A stretch of DNA of 64,000 nt from Sycon ciliatum (GCF_964019385.1 NC_088653.1:17335387-17399386); one strand, 5' to 3'; positions 51,284 to 63,910 are shown, numbered from the stretch's first letter. A program made the numbers and translations. Notes: generated from the letters alone by a model not told the origin.

Positions 51284-51571
51284 CGTTAGTGTCAACGTTG
51301 TTTGCCTTCATGAATAGTGTCGTGTTTCGAACAAGATTAAAACAGTTAGCTGTGGAGAAATCGAGTAATAGCTCATTGTCAAGGATGCCACTATAGGCTA
51401 ATACCGACTAACGCTAATATGTTTTCTAGTGGGTGGGCGCTGTGTAGGCTGCGACCCACCAGCCTGGGTAGGTTTTCACGGGAGGCCTGAGTTCCCGAGT
51501 CTGAAGAGAATGTTGTACGTTCTCTGCTGGGATGACGACTTACCATAGCGTTGGTGATCGTTTTCCCACTA

Positions 51572-51759
51572 CAGTCAGACCTCGCTCATTCGGTCCTCTT
51601 TTACCCGTATCCCTCGCCATCTGGAAGAAAATCGTCGGTTACCGATTTACAGCATATGCCATGTACACATACAGTATGTGTGTTCGATTATCCGGTTCCC
51701 TCGCCTATCCGGATATTTTTATGGAAAACGGATGTGTGCGGTTGTGCGAGGTCTGACTG
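51572..51759. mobile_element. Pogo/Tigger-like MITE, 188 bp, intact ends
   Basis: TIRs cagtcagacctcgc / gcgaggtctgactg with TA at 51570-51571 and 51760-51761. Best-preserved member of the family at 11974, 27391 and 38669. Confidence 0.87.
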
Positions 51760-53110
51760 TACCACAAGGATCCTCGAACTCACTTACAGCACTAGCAGCA
51801 CTAACAGACCTAATCTTGCTTTCCTTGAATGCTAGAGTGCAGTGCCGTGAGACTCTCTTTGCCTAGCAGACTCCAGTGAAGGGCTGAAATCCTCTAGTGC
51901 TGGATTTCTGGATCTGACCGTTGTAGTGATAGTGATAGGGTGTGCGTCTCCCCGCTGGGTGTCCTGTACGCAGCGGGGAGTTGCACACAACAGTCTCTTG
52001 TCGGTGAGCACGGCGTGGGAGTGGCGGCATCCTGTCCGGCAGTCGTGCTGGGGACTGAATGGGGTGAACGCACACAACAGCCTCTCGTCGGTGAGCACTG
52101 TACTTGTATGCAATCTGGGCACTACTGCGTGCGAGTGGCGGCATCCTGTCCACCGATCGTGCCGTGGACTGGGACTGAATGCGGTGGAGGGATTCACACT
52201 GCGCCTTGTCAGGTATGCGGTACGTATTTACTGGTGAGTTTTGAAAGCCTTGTCTGAATCTCGTGTCGTTGGACACCGCTTATGCAATACAGGCACCATT
52301 GTGTCGCTTTGCTGATGGTGTGCTGTGGCAACGTGTCCAGGTCCGGTAAACCCTAGCGGCAGAGCCAGCGCCTGACGGTGGGGGTGAGTGGATAAGTCTC
52401 ACAACCACGGGCACAAGTGCCAGTCTGACAATCATCCTGTTGCGTGCAGCTGTCATCTAGATGTAGTGGATGGATCTGCAGGGTGCTGCGGGAAATTTTA
52501 TGTGTACATGTACAGGTGTCCTCTTCTGGTGAGTTGAATTTTGAAGGCTGTTGGTGTGTGTGTGTTTGCGTGTACGTGTGTGTGTGTGTACGTGTGTGTG
52601 GGTGTGTGTGGCCAGCTAGTGTGGTTGGTGGGTGCACTTACATGTCACGATGATGTATACCAGATAGTGGCTGGGGTTGTTACCATCAGGGTCTGTTGCT
52701 TGAAGGTGTAGTGTTGCACCTGCCACCTTTGTTAGTTTCAGTGTCAAGGGACTGACTCACGACTGCCATCCAGAGCACACGAGAAGTCCATCGAGCTTTT
52801 GAAAAATATTAGTACACAAAAACCTGAAAATGATGTGGCGCTTATTTCAGACAGCCGGTAATAACAGACCGGTCCTAATTCCAGAAAATATGGTGCATAG
52901 TGCTAGATTATTGAGTGCTGTAGAAACTTCTTTTGTTCACATCAGGCAGCCTGTTCTCTGCAGACAAAATACAAATCCAATTCACCTTGGGCTGTTTTGT
53001 GGCACGTCGGTAGTTTTCTCCCTTGGTTGTCTGTTGTTGTTGCTGCTATACGTCGCACGCGCTTGTTTTGTTTCTTCACACTTGCGCCTTGTTCTGTTAT
53101 TCCTTGTACT
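51760..53110. other. Local duplication and dispersed repeats; no firm gene
   Basis: Two copies of an about 100-base unit (gcacacaacag, tcggtgagcac, gagtggcggcatcctgtcc) lie at 51980-52185, the second with an insertion. The 78-bp dispersed repeat is at 52343-52420. GT repeats span 52552-52612. Confidence 0.55.
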
Positions 53111-53116
53111 GTGTGC

Positions 53117-53250
53117 TGCTCAATGAAATCCAGTCTCGAGAGTCAAGTTGGCGCCGTGCACCTTTTTTCACAGCCCAGTGTTCGCAGGTCTAGCTCCGCG
53201 CGACGCTCGGCGCATAATTGTGAAACTCGACTGGATTTCATTGAGCAGTC
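53117..53250. mobile_element. 134-bp MITE (gctcaatgaaatccagtc), copy 1
   Basis: Near-complementary ends (gctcaatgaaatccagtc / gactggatttcattgagc). Copies are also at 53622-53746 and 59439-59571, each with the internal cggcgc/gcgccg segment. Confidence 0.75.
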
Positions 53251-53253
53251 CTA

Positions 53254-53576
53254 CAGTCCATTCATTGGAAACTGGCACCCTAACTTTTTGGTGTCTCTCT
53301 CACATAGTTGTAGATATCGTGAAAACAACAGTACATCCTGCATTGTGTGACCCGTGCAATTACTCCTTGCCACATTTGAGGGCAGAAAAGTCCAAGAACA
53401 GGGAAATAGAAATTCAGCCAGGTTTTACAAAATTAGGACAGGTATGCCATGGCAAAATGTATGGAGAAGCAGATCCAAAACCCAGATTTTTGAGATTTAA
53501 AGTGGGTTTTTGATCCTCAATTCGGCCCAAATCCGACTTTCAAAAGTCAGCGGGCCAGTTTCCGATGAATGGACTG
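53254..53576. mobile_element. TA MITE with cagtccattca TIRs, copy 2
   Basis: Ends cagtccattcattgg / ccgatgaatggactg with TA at 53252-53253 and 53577-53578. Confidence 0.78.
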
Positions 53577-53621
53577 TAGCACTGTACATGCCCGAGGCTG
53601 TGCAGTGTACAGTGCTAGTAC

Positions 53622-53746
53622 TGCTCAATGAAATCCAGTCGCGAGAGTCAAGTTGGCGCCGTGCACCTTTTCGCTTCGCAGGTCTAGCTAGGGCTGCGCA
53701 ACGCCCGGCACGTACTTGAGAAACTCGACTGGATTTCGTTGAGCTG
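53622..53746. mobile_element. 134-bp MITE family, copy 2
   Basis: Same ends as 53117-53250. It is bracketed by an imperfect 30-base direct repeat (actgtacatg, gaggctgtgca) at 53581-53610 and 53748-53778. Confidence 0.72.
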
Positions 53747-53778
53747 CACTGTACATGTCTGAGGCTGTGCATTGTACC

Positions 53779-54222
53779 GCGTTGTTTCTGGCCACTCTTC
53801 TTTAATCTTAGCGCCGTTGATCTCACAAGTCACACCTCTGCTGTTTAAAACTTTATAATACATCGTGCTTGCCCAGTTTCTTTTTCCCGTTCTCCATCTG
53901 ATGAGAAGACAGTGAAAGCGCTTGTGGAAAAGTGTTGGAACTCTTGTGCGGTTCAAGTTTCCAGCTCACGTAAGCTGGTGTTGCTGTGCTGCTTGGGCTA
54001 CGCTGTGGACGTGTTTACGTGAGAGAAAGTGAGTGCTCGCCCATCACTAGTACTCCCTGTGCCCTAGGGAGCACTAGATCTGCCATCCAGTCACCTTAAG
54101 AGTGTGCGAGTGTGTGTGTGTGTGTGTTTACCTGAGTTAGGCGGGCTTGTGGAACTCTCCCCGGGCTAAACTAGCCCTACTCTAGCCCCCAAGGTTATCT
54201 TAGGCCCCATTGGTTATTTATA
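53779..54222. other. No recognised gene
   Basis: A short GT tract is at 54109-54127. No coding resemblance. Confidence 0.4.
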
Positions 54223-54414
54223 CCGTAGTGTCCTGTATAAAAGCCTGTCTTAGAAGCCTGATTTTTTGAGTTGCACTGTCGGCACATAAGCCTGGTTTTC
54301 ATGTTGACATACATAGAAATACCTGTCTTGTATAGAAGTCTGTCTCGTGTAGAAGCCTGCAAAATTTCCCCAAAAATGTTGCGTAAGCCGTGGCTTTTAT
54401 ACACAACTTTACGG
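54223..54414. mobile_element. TA MITE (ccgtagtgtcctgtataaa), 192 bp
   Basis: Inverted ends bounded by TA at 54221-54222 and 54415-54416. The interior repeats 'agaagcctg'. Confidence 0.75.
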
Positions 54415-54634
54415 TACTAGTATGTGAACGGCCAACATGAACCATGGGTTGTAGGCGAGTGTGTCTGTGTTTTTCGACTTTGCCTCTTGAGCCTGCAAGG
54501 ATTTCTTTTGCCCTTTCGCAGTTTCCAGTTTCTGTTCTTAGCTTCTGATGTTGCTTTAAAAAATGTTTGGAAGGAAGTCACGAACATTTACCACTGTGTT
54601 CATTTGAGAAATAAATGAACGCAGAACTCGCAGC

Positions 54635-54671
54635 CAGGGAGTAGTACAATACTGTATTGTACTACTCCCTG
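54635..54671. repeat. Perfect 37-base hairpin (cagggagtagtacaata)
   Basis: Arms cagggagtagtacaata / tattgtactactccctg around a 3-base loop. A partial copy is at 54728-54758. Same end motif as the hairpins at 28938 and 35830. Confidence 0.8.
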
Positions 54672-54811
54672 CTCGCAGCTACCCATCTGAAGCCAGCCCC
54701 TGATTGTCCCAGTCCTTGGTCTTATAAGCAGGGAGTAGTACAATATGCTCCCTGCTTATCAACGCGTGTCTAAGTATGCTCAAGTCTGGGCTTGTTTTTC
54801 TCATGATTTAA

Positions 54812-55600
54812 AGGGGAAGTATACCCTGAAATCAAATTTTCACCAGTTGTAGTCTTCTGGGTGCTAAGTCGAATGGTCTTGGTCCGAGGAAGCTGAGACG
54901 CTCCCTTCCTACTTGAATCCCAATCGAACTCGCGCACTTCCACCGAAACTGGGTGACTGCGCCCTACTAGATGGGGATTTGTATGCAAAATGTCACTAAA
55001 AGCACCATTTCGTTCTTATGAAAGCACGGATGACCGCCATTGGCCCATAGGTTGTAGTCTTTTGGACGCTGAGTCGACTGGTTTTGGTCCGAAAAGGCTG
55101 CGATGCAGCGTTCCTCCTTTATTCCCAATCGAACATGGTTGAACAAGTGGTCACGTGCTCCTGGGTGCCCAAATCACCTGGTCACCGCGCCAGCAGGCGA
55201 CAACTTTCACATACCCTGCAGGCACGGTGACCAGGTGACTGGTGTACGCAGGAGCACGTGACCGCTTGTTCGACCATGTTCGATTGGGAATAAAGGAGGA
55301 ACGCTGCATCGCAGCCTTTTCGGACCAAAACCAGTCGACTCAGCGTCCAAAAGACTACAACCTATGGGCCAATGGCGGTCATCCGTGCTTTCATAAGAAC
55401 GAAATGGCGCTTTTAGTGACATTTTGCATACAAATCCCCATCTAGTAGGGCGCAGTCACCCAGTTTCGGTGGAAGTGCGCGAGTTCGATTGGGAATAAAG
55501 GAGGAAGGGAGCGTATCAGCTTCCTCGGACCAAGACCATTCGACTCAGCACCCCGAAGACTACAACTGGTGAAAATTTGATTTTAGGGTATACTTCCCCT
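54812..55600. mobile_element. Foldback element with about 370-base arms, TTAA-flanked
   Basis: The two arms (54812 to about 55178 and about 55229-55600) are near-perfect inverted copies starting aggggaagtataccct. TTAA is present at 54808-54811 and 55601-55604. The internal loop is about 50 bases. A TA-duplication reading is equally possible from the sequence. Confidence 0.82.
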
Positions 55601-55604
55601 TTAA

Positions 55605-56613
55605 CCCTTTACCGGTCTACCATAAGCGTACCGATACTATAGTATCGGTACGTTTGGCCCTCATTTTTTTGGGGTCTTGTTGCTAGGAGACAGCTAAAAT
55701 GGCGCTCTACGCGTAGCTGAGGTCCAAGGCTTTCTGACGATGTGCAAAACAACCATGCTTACCGTACAAATTTTTGCCGTATCGATCGACTGAAGTTTGT
55801 TGAAATTGGAAAAGACGACCATCCGCCATGCGCGCATTTCAAGAATGAGAGTGCATCTCTTGGGGCCGTGTTTGACAAGCGCTCTGAGAGCAGTAACATC
55901 ACCAGTCCAGGCTGGATGTCCCGGGAGGTTTTGCAGTGTAGTGTGTTGAGAAAAAGAGCTCCGTTGAGTCCTGCTAGTTCAAAAATATATCGTCGACGAA
56001 TGAAGAAACAAAATTCTCCAAACAGAGAGGAAGCCTTCTTGCTGCCGACACGGCGACAGAGACTGTCACAAGGACTCGTCAGGTGCGATCAGCTGATTCG
56101 CCTGGCCGTGAGAATCACGGCATGCGTAAGCTCGCGCCTGAGTACTCATCTGAGCGAGAGTGAATCTGACGCGAGCAGCGCTGAGATGAACAAACCGAAA
56201 CTGCGATATTGTGCAATGGGAATTGCTGCTGCTGGCGTATCGCCGATGGCGAGGTGTTGGTGTTCAATGGCGGTATTGTAGAGAGCCTACATTTCTTGTA
56301 AAGACGTAGCCCTTACCTGATTGTTTATCGTACGACTTCAGCTCCATCACGAACTTGGTATGCCCTTCGTGCTGTGATATTCGTGTATTTCATTCGCAAT
56401 TGTATTTTCTCTCAACTTGAAGGGCTACCATGGGCCCTATCCTTGCCTGGACCTAGTCATATTTGAATTTTCTGGACGCGTTCAGGCATACAGATTTTGA
56501 AAATATATGGTTTACCCATACCTACATCACATGGTTCTTGAGTTATTGCAGGTTGTGTGTACATGTATTTGCGTGACCACCCCTCACATACATTGAGTTA
56601 GACCGGCAAAGGG
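55605..56613. mobile_element. PiggyBac-like non-autonomous element, 1009 bp
   Basis: Ends ccctttaccggtcta / tagaccggcaaaggg are flanked by TTAA at 55601-55604 and 56614-56617. A plus frame of 179 codons (55742-56281) lies inside. It has an Arg/Lys-rich centre and a Ser/Glu-rich C-terminal half but no recognisable transposase catalytic residues, so its coding status is uncertain. A perfect palindrome (accgatactatagtatcggt) is at 55630-55649. Confidence 0.75.
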
Positions 56614-56617
56614 TTAA

Positions 56618-57595
56618 CATGAGGAAATTACGAGTACTAAAGTCTAATTTCAGAAATTTTCGGTGCTCAATATTTTCGGTATGAGGGCAACAGGCCAGGT
56701 TAGGTGAACAGAAATTTTAGGTACAGAGAGGCAGTTCCCTATTGGATTATGCATGTAAGTGCGTGCGTGCATGTGCAAGAAATGGATTGCCAGTATCATG
56801 ATCCAGTTCCGATGTAAGAACCTGATCTATTGATTGTATAATTATTTTATGCATTCATGCGGCATACTGCATCAGGGCCTCCCGGGGAGGGGGGGGGGGT
56901 CAATTAAAGTTGGGAATGTCACAAAGTGCACGCTCAGGCCTTAGCACCCCAACCAGTGAGTGGTCAAATACGGGCCGTTGGCGTTGTATTTGACGACTCC
57001 CTGACCCCAACCCATGAGATCACATTTGTCTTGATTTGGTTTTACGGACTAGGTTTTGGACTGGCCTTTTGAGTTGGTTATGCACTGGTCTTGCCGCACA
57101 ACGCTGAGAACTGTGCGTGCCCGCGACGCGGCATTGTGGCATCGTGGAAGACCGCATCATGAGAAGACACTTGCCGGGTATCCAACGCATTCAACCACCA
57201 CCAGGCACCGGCAATGAATCGAGCAGCATTTCATTGCCACTCCAAGAGAGACGAATTTTGTTACCAAGCCGCAGAGAATGGTCACCGGATGACCATGAAT
57301 AATAACGAAAGAACCCTTTCGTTCACCAATACCATGAATACAGTGTACATGTACATGTACACTGTTATCAACTTATCATGATGTTTCAGGTATACGTAGT
57401 ATACACAAGACACGGAAAGGACCAAGGAACTACAGTTAGTTTAATACGTCCACTAACTTGTAGTTCCTTGGTCCTTTCTCTTTTGTATAAATTAATTATT
57501 GGCTCTCCATCCGAGTCCATTTCAGGTAATTTACATCCCCAATAACCATGATCGCAAGAGTTCATGGGGGTTATGAAATTGAACTCTTGAATATA
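56618..57595. other. Repeat fragments; no firm gene
   Basis: About 56640-56725 is the inverted copy of 21440-21520. A G tract is at 56890-56899. A hairpin derivative of the 28438 element is at 57410-57482, and a caagagt hairpin at 57552-57591. Confidence 0.55.
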
Positions 57596-57985
57596 CCGTA
57601 TTTCCGCCAATAAAAGGCCGTCCTCGTATACAACGCCTTCCTCGTATACAAGGCCGGGGCAGGGGGTGATTGAAAAAATAAAAGACCGTCTCCGATTAGA
57701 AGACCGGGCCTACTAAATGAGTCTTTGTTCTTGTGTTAAAAATAGAAGACCGTGCTCAATTATCAAGCTGTGGAAAAAAATAGAAGACCGTGCTCAAACT
57801 GTGTAGAAGAAAATGGAAGAACGAGGGTAAAACTGTGTGGCGAGAAATAGAAGACCGGGGTCAAACTGGGTTGAAAGAATAAAAGACCGTCCTCGAATAT
57901 AATACAAGACCGTCCTCGATTATAAGGCCGGGTTAGGACAAGGTTGAAAAAATAGTAGACCGGCCTACTATTTGTGGAAATACGG
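57596..57985. mobile_element. TA MITE (ccgtatttccgcc), 390 bp
   Basis: Ends ccgtatttccgcc / gtggaaatacgg (imperfect) with TA at 57594-57595 and 57986-57987. The interior is built from repeats of 'aagaccgt'. Confidence 0.75.
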
Positions 57986-58311
57986 TAAGCGGCCAAGAAA
58001 GGGCCAGGCATTGCAGGCAATGATTCCACCAATCAGAGTGAGACGAAGATGAGTACTCGTCGTACTACTCGAGTAGATGACGACGCCAGCCAGTGCATGA
58101 TTCATCACGACGTCATTCACCGCGAATCACCATGGATACTGTTATGGTGTCGATGTCGAATCATTTTTTCGTCACGAGCCCGAAATTTGGATTTTTAATT
58201 TCTTTGTTCTTGTTGAAGCCCAATACTTGATGGTTTTGGTGAATTGTGCATGAAGCAGCCTCTTGGGTTTTAGTGTTGGAACTCGTAGGCGAGACAGTGG
58301 ATTCTAGAGCA

Positions 58312-61300
58312 ATGGCGTCCGCGTCGGAAGATCCAGTGGATGCGCTGCGCGCTGCCGTGAAAGAGCAGGTAAACCAGGTTCTGTTTGTGCTGTACATATT
58401 TCGTATGGTCACGAGCATGTCGAGTTGCCTGGCCATCTCCTGTTACTCTCAACGTATACATAAACACATTAGAACGTTTGTCAGGATGTGTAGACTCCAC
58501 CGCAGCCAATCCATTCATTATAGTACCAGTCACGAAAACGTCATTCGATGGTCCCTTTGCTGCATTTGAAAAAGAAAAAAATCACCACTATTCCGGCCTG
58601 GCCTGCTGGGCCTATCGTCTGAATAATTGACGTAATTGATATGTTTGGATATCAGTGGACGTATCCTACATGTACGCGAAACGAACTCAAGGGCTGCTTC
58701 GAGCAGCAGGCTATGGTGCAGTACCATTGGCGTGCAACAAAGGAGCACATCCCAGTGTCAAAGACATTTTCAATCTGAGACCAAAAGTACATGAACAAGC
58801 GTATGCAACTGTCAGGGCATAGATTAACGGCCGGACATCGGACATTATCCGGCCATTTTCGGCCACTGACTGGACGTTTTCAATTTCACCGAACATAGTG
58901 TCCGGTCAAAAAAGTAAAAAAAAGAGCAGCGACCTTTCGACCTTTTTATGCAGAGTTGGGCTTTCTTCGGAGCTTCGTGCCAAATGCCACTTGCATATCG
59001 TACAACTAACACGTATACTGTCGTCTCAGGCGTAGACTTCACTATTATTATATACTTGATCCGCCTGTAGCAACGCGTTGTTGCTACAGTCAATTCAGAT
59101 ACGTCCACATAATGAGTCATTGTGAATATACTTCAGTACTACTACTAAAAAAAGAAGAAACACCCTGAAAATGTGTTGTGGAAAATGTCCGGGCATGTCC
59201 GGACAGATTTCAAAACGGAAGGACATTTGTCCGAGCTAAATGAAATCCTTAAGCTATGCCCTGACTGTGATCTACTTAGTCTTTACATGGGCCAGACGCA
59301 CGGTGTGCTGCCTTCATTACATCATGCTGGTGCAGTCCGTGCACTGCGCAAACCAAACACCACACTCTCCCCGCGGTTTGCTTTGAAACCAACGTCCGTA
59401 CGGAAGCGGAGTTTAAGCACCCAGAACTTAGACAGTGCTGCTCAATGAAATCCAGTCGCGGCGTCACTCAAGTTAGCGCCTTGCATCATTTCGCAGCCCA
59501 GTGTTCACAGGTCTAGGGCTGCGCAACGCCCGGCGAGTTGTTGAGTGACACGGCTGGATTTCATTGAGCTGAACTGTAGTTTACTAGTTTGTGTCTGTGT
59601 ACTCGAGCAAATAGATACTAGCAAGAGTACATGACCCCAAGAGTGTGCAACTCCAGCTATGGGGTCTGCGACGGCAGAACTTCACATCACGTGATGAACC
59701 CGTGCACTCTGTGCATGATAGATACTGGGTTGTACGCAGCCCAGCTTTGGGTACAACTCTCTTGTGGTCACTTTGCACTGTTTGCCAGCATAACCTTTTG
59801 AACAATGTCACGTGATGTGAAGTTCTGCCGTCGCAGCACAGCATAGAGGTTGTGCAGGCAGTTGCACACTCTTGGGGTTATGTACTCTTGATACTAGTAT
59901 GCCAAATAACGTGCAACTAGTCTTGTGAGGGCATTGCAGAGTAGTTGCTTACAGAGTTCAAAGTTGTACGGTTACCTGTGACTTGTGCTCCTGCAGAGCT
60001 GACTTGGGGCTCATCGTGTAGACATTGTAGTATGATTTGTATGCAAATTCTCTGCAATGCCGTCCCAAGTCTAGTTGCACGTTATTTGGCATATCATCTA
60101 CTGCATAACATCGAATTTTAGGTGTGCTAAAATTTCGGTGTCAGGGACCTGCCAGGTTTCAGGTGTAATTTAGAATTAGGTGACCAGCTTTCCCTTCACA
60201 TACATTGCATACTCTAGTGCCTTTTACAGTCCATTTCAAAACTATAGACGCGTACCTAGGCAAAAACCGTTATGCCAGCATCTATACCACATAAAATCTG
60301 TAATCACTTTGTGCATAAATTTTTCCAAATTGGGCGTCTGTTATCCAATCCTTTAGAAACTATATGAGAGTAATTGTGGAGCGATCCTGAGCAATATTCC
60401 GAAAACTATTCTCAAAAAGTTCCAGCCAAATTTGAAATATTTCAAAAACCCTACGCGTCTATAGTTTTGAAATGCACTGTAGGTGTGATCTAAATTTAAG
60501 TGCCTGGTTTCTCTAACGAAATCACCGAAATTAAAGTTACACCGAATTTTTTATGTTTTACAGTATCAAAACCCGGTGTGGTGGTACTAGAGGTTGTTCA
60601 TGCGTACTGGGTGTGGTGCGGGCAAGGCAAGGTGTCTCTCACTAACCCAGGATCACACTTGCATACGGGTCAACCCTCTCGTTAGACGGACGACACGGGT
60701 TACAAGACAACCCTCATTACAAGTACAGTCGACCTACCCTTATAACGATATTTGCGGCAGACCAAGGAATATTGTTTTAAGGGTAATAATTATTGTTATA
60801 GGGGCAACTGGTTCATTTCATACACATACGTCATAATGCATGGATTTTGTTCATTTTTTACACCCTTCATATCATACAAACTGACGTACATGCACATGCA
60901 AATTATGTACACAGCAAGGTGCCCGCTGGTGCCCCCATTGCATTTCGTCATGTCCCAGCGGTTTGTCAAGTGAAGCTTGCCACCTGGATAGTGGGTTCTA
61001 CATATTCCCTGCTAGATATTGTTATAGAATGGAAAATGTCGATTGGTCAGCCCATTTTATATCGTTATAGAGGTAATATCGTTATAGCAATATTGTTATA
61101 GAGGTAAGGCATTGTATACAAAAGTCAATGGAGTGATTTGGTTTGGCAGAAAAATATCGTTATAAGGGTAATATCGTTATAGAGGTTATCGTTATAGAGG
61201 TTATCGTTATAAGGATGGTCGACTGTAGTAGGCAACGATCAAAAATCCCCCTGACGCCTGAAACGCCTACATTCACGTCCGGATAATACTTGTAGATCAT

Positions 61301-63395
61301 GCTCGTTAGGAGACACACAATTTTGAAACCCCCTGGGTTGTCCACTAACGAGGGTAGACCAGTCCTGTATCCTTACTTCACTGTAGGCCGGTGAAACGAA
61401 CGAATCTTCTTTTTCCGAATACATGTGAACCGAAGAGCATTCCGAATATTCTAATTTCTAAACCATACAATATCCATGGGTACCTTGTTGTATCCATGGT
61501 AACCATAGACCACCAACTGGCGTGTACCCGTATTAGCGGAGAGACATGTGAAAAGGACAGTGTTATCATTTGATTTGCCATTGATGTGTACGAGTAACAT
61601 GGTCATGTAACACATCATGCAAGGAGGCAAGTCTACTCATGTACCACATATTTGGGGTCGTCGCAAAAGGTTTTTTTTTGTCGTTCCTGTAAGGGTTGGT
61701 TCACATATCGCCGGTACGCGCCGGGAGTCAACGGGAGTGGGCCTCTTGCAACCTCTCCCGGCGCATTACGATTATGTGAACCAGTGCAGTCGTAACAAAA
61801 TCATACGGTAAAATATCGCAAGGGACCGCCGGCAAAGTTGGACAGTGCCCAACTCTTGCGATCTGCCCCGGCACCGATCCCGTACGATTTTGACCAAAAG
61901 TGGTTTGTGAACCGTTTGCGCCGGTGATCGCCGGCTGCCGGAAGCCAGACTTTGTCAAAATTTCAAACCAAGGCTCGTCCTAAATTTTCCTAAATTGAAG
62001 CTAGAGACGAGGTTCGTTCGCCATTCTTGTAAGGCCACACGTTTTTATATCTATGTTTCTCGTCACCCGCGCGCATACGATTCAGGAGTCTGGAGGAAAA
62101 AAAGAAAAAATGTGCTGCACTGACTGTGCATGTGGGGACCAGCATACTCATGCACATGTACATAATGTGGCCTGGCCTGCGCGACACATGATGCGAGGTC
62201 ACCAATTATTGTGCGCAATCTAGCTGCACATGCACAGATTGTGACAGAAGCTCCTACCACATACTAGTTGCTAACTATGGATGCTATTTTGCATGGTGTA
62301 TTGGCGGATTTTAGTGTGAACAAAGGTCTGATAAACTTTTTTTATTTTTCGGTCATTTTTTATTTTTTTCCACCTCTCGCATATGTTTTTAGATTTTCAG
62401 GTGACGAGAAACATAGAAATAAAAACGTGTGGCCTAATCGCTTCAAGGTGGAAAATAAGTCGGCATACCAACCCGTCCTTTTCGAATGATCTGCTTTTCC
62501 TGTTGTGCAACTTATGAGGCAAATACAATTGAAACAAATAAAAAATACGATGGATACATTGGCAAGTTCTTGCGACTTCATCAACGTTTGCATGCACAAT
62601 TTCTACACCATTGCTTACTAGACTGCAATAACATGTGTAGAAGTAGTTTCCTGATCTCCAGTAAAAGGTAGCACCGAGTGGCCATCACCGAAAGACCTTG
62701 AATTACTGAAGAAACAAAGAATTCATGCTTCAATTGGCAAACCTGTCGTAGCATTTGGACACATTCTGTACTACTTTGTAGTAGATTTGGTACTCGAACC
62801 GTATGCGCAACGGATCGGGAGCTGGCTCACCGCCGATGTCTTGCGATGTCTTGCGGCGCCGATTTTGCTTATGTGAACCAACCCTAATGAACATCGTTCG
62901 TTTCGTGCTCAGACCCCCTCCCCTCCCTCTGAAACAAACGCAGCTTGCTATGCTGGACGACGAAAATCGCATGCATGTACGTTGTCCATAATAGTGTACA
63001 GTGTCCTTCGACTTGCGATTTTGGCTCGCTCCTCCCCCCCCCCCCCCCCCACGGATGATGTTCATTTCAGGGACGACAAAAATGTTTGCCACGACCCCTA
63101 AGCTTATTCAATACCAAGAAGCCAAGTTTCTGTACATTAGCGCATATTCTACTTTGATGAACATTTATTTTTCGTCCTGAATATTTTGAATACCGGTATT
63201 CGAATAATTTGAATATTCCTTTGAGCTCTACTTATTTTTGGACTCCTGGTATACTCTGGGTTGTCTTTCTGTGTTTTGCGGTGATTTCGACAGGGTGATC
63301 TTGTGCAGTCATTGAAGAAAAGTGGTGCTCCGAAGGCTGATGTCACTGCAGCTGTCAATGAGCTGAAAGTGCGCAAGAGAGCTTTAGAGAAAGAG
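58312..63395 (+). CDS. GARS1: Glycyl-tRNA synthetase, first two coding exons (WHEP domain), partial
   Basis: Exon 1 is 58312-58368 (19 codons from ATG) and exon 2 is 63294-63395 (34 codons). Both intron boundaries are GT-AG and phase 0. The joined 53 residues read as the N-terminal appended WHEP domain: Asp-Ala-Leu-Arg-Ala-Ala-Val, then Gln-Gly-Asp-Leu-Val, Leu-Lys-Lys-x-Gly-Ala-Pro-Lys, Val-x-x-Ala-Val-x-Glu-Leu-Lys and Arg-Lys-Arg-Ala-Leu-Glu. This closely follows cytosolic glycyl-tRNA synthetase, which charges tRNA-Gly. WHEP domains mediate RNA and protein contacts. Other WHEP enzymes (His, Met, Trp, Glu-Pro) fit less well. The catalytic core lies beyond the window. Intron 1 is about 4.9 kb and full of mobile elements, and a downstream donor (gtaggg at 63396) starts intron 2. 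Confidence 0.9.
59439..59571. mobile_element. 134-bp MITE family, copy 3
   Basis: Ends gctcaatgaaatccagtcg / ctggatttcattgagct, in intron 1 of the synthetase gene. Confidence 0.72.
59622..59890. mobile_element. CAAGAGT-family TIR element, 269 bp
   Basis: Ends gcaagagtacatgacccca and complementary tggggttatgtactcttg. Subterminal inverted segments gtctgcgacggcagaacttc / gaagttctgccgtcgca add to the fold. Confidence 0.7.
59899..60092. mobile_element. Foldback MITE (atgccaaataacgtgcaact), 194 bp
   Basis: About 43-base inverted arms, nearly perfect, around a central about 108 bases. The superfamily is unknown. Confidence 0.75.
60227..60479 (-). mobile_element. TA-duplicating MITE, 253 bp, copy 2
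   Basis: Reverse-oriented near-identical copy of 8006-8258, with TA at 60225-60226 and 60480-60481. Confidence 0.87.
60726..61225. mobile_element. Pogo-like MITE (cagtcgacc), 500 bp
   Basis: Ends cagtcgacctacccttataa / ttataaggatggtcgactg with TA at 60724-60725 and 61226-61227. Both inner flanks are built from repeated 'atcgttatagaggt'. Confidence 0.82.
61693..62884. mobile_element. Harbinger-like element, 1192 bp, hosting a second one
   Basis: TIR gggttggttcacat with TAA at 61690-61692 and 62885-62887. The subterminal parts share 'cgccgg' and 'gatgtcttgcg' motifs. No transposase is visible. Confidence 0.82.
62033..62434. mobile_element. Harbinger-like MITE, 402 bp, nested
   Basis: TIR ggccacacgtttttat with TAA at 62030-62032 and 62435-62437. 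Inverted homology extends about 34 bases. Confidence 0.85.
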
Positions 63396-63402
63396 GTAGG
63401 GT

Positions 63403-63760
<358 letters not shown>

Positions 63761-63910
63761 AGAGACGGACAAACAGACAGACATATTGGCGTCCGGTTTT
63801 GTACAAACAGACAGACATTTATTGTCGGAACACGACCTACATCAGTGTCCGTCGGAGTCAAGTCTTGCTCCTGTGGTGTGGTTCATCTTTGTCCTGTGAT
63901 AGTGCGAGTA

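Noticed and set aside
55742-56281. PiggyBac transposase
   Set aside because: Frame too short and without the DDD-type catalytic residues or Cys-rich end; kept only as an unexplained frame.
58312-63395. Histidyl-, methionyl- or tryptophanyl-tRNA synthetase as source of the WHEP exons
   Set aside because: The position at the extreme N-terminus and the order of residues (Ala-Leu-Arg-x-Ala-Val, Gln-Gly-Asp-Leu-Val, Arg-Lys-Arg-x-Leu-Glu) fit glycyl-tRNA synthetase best.
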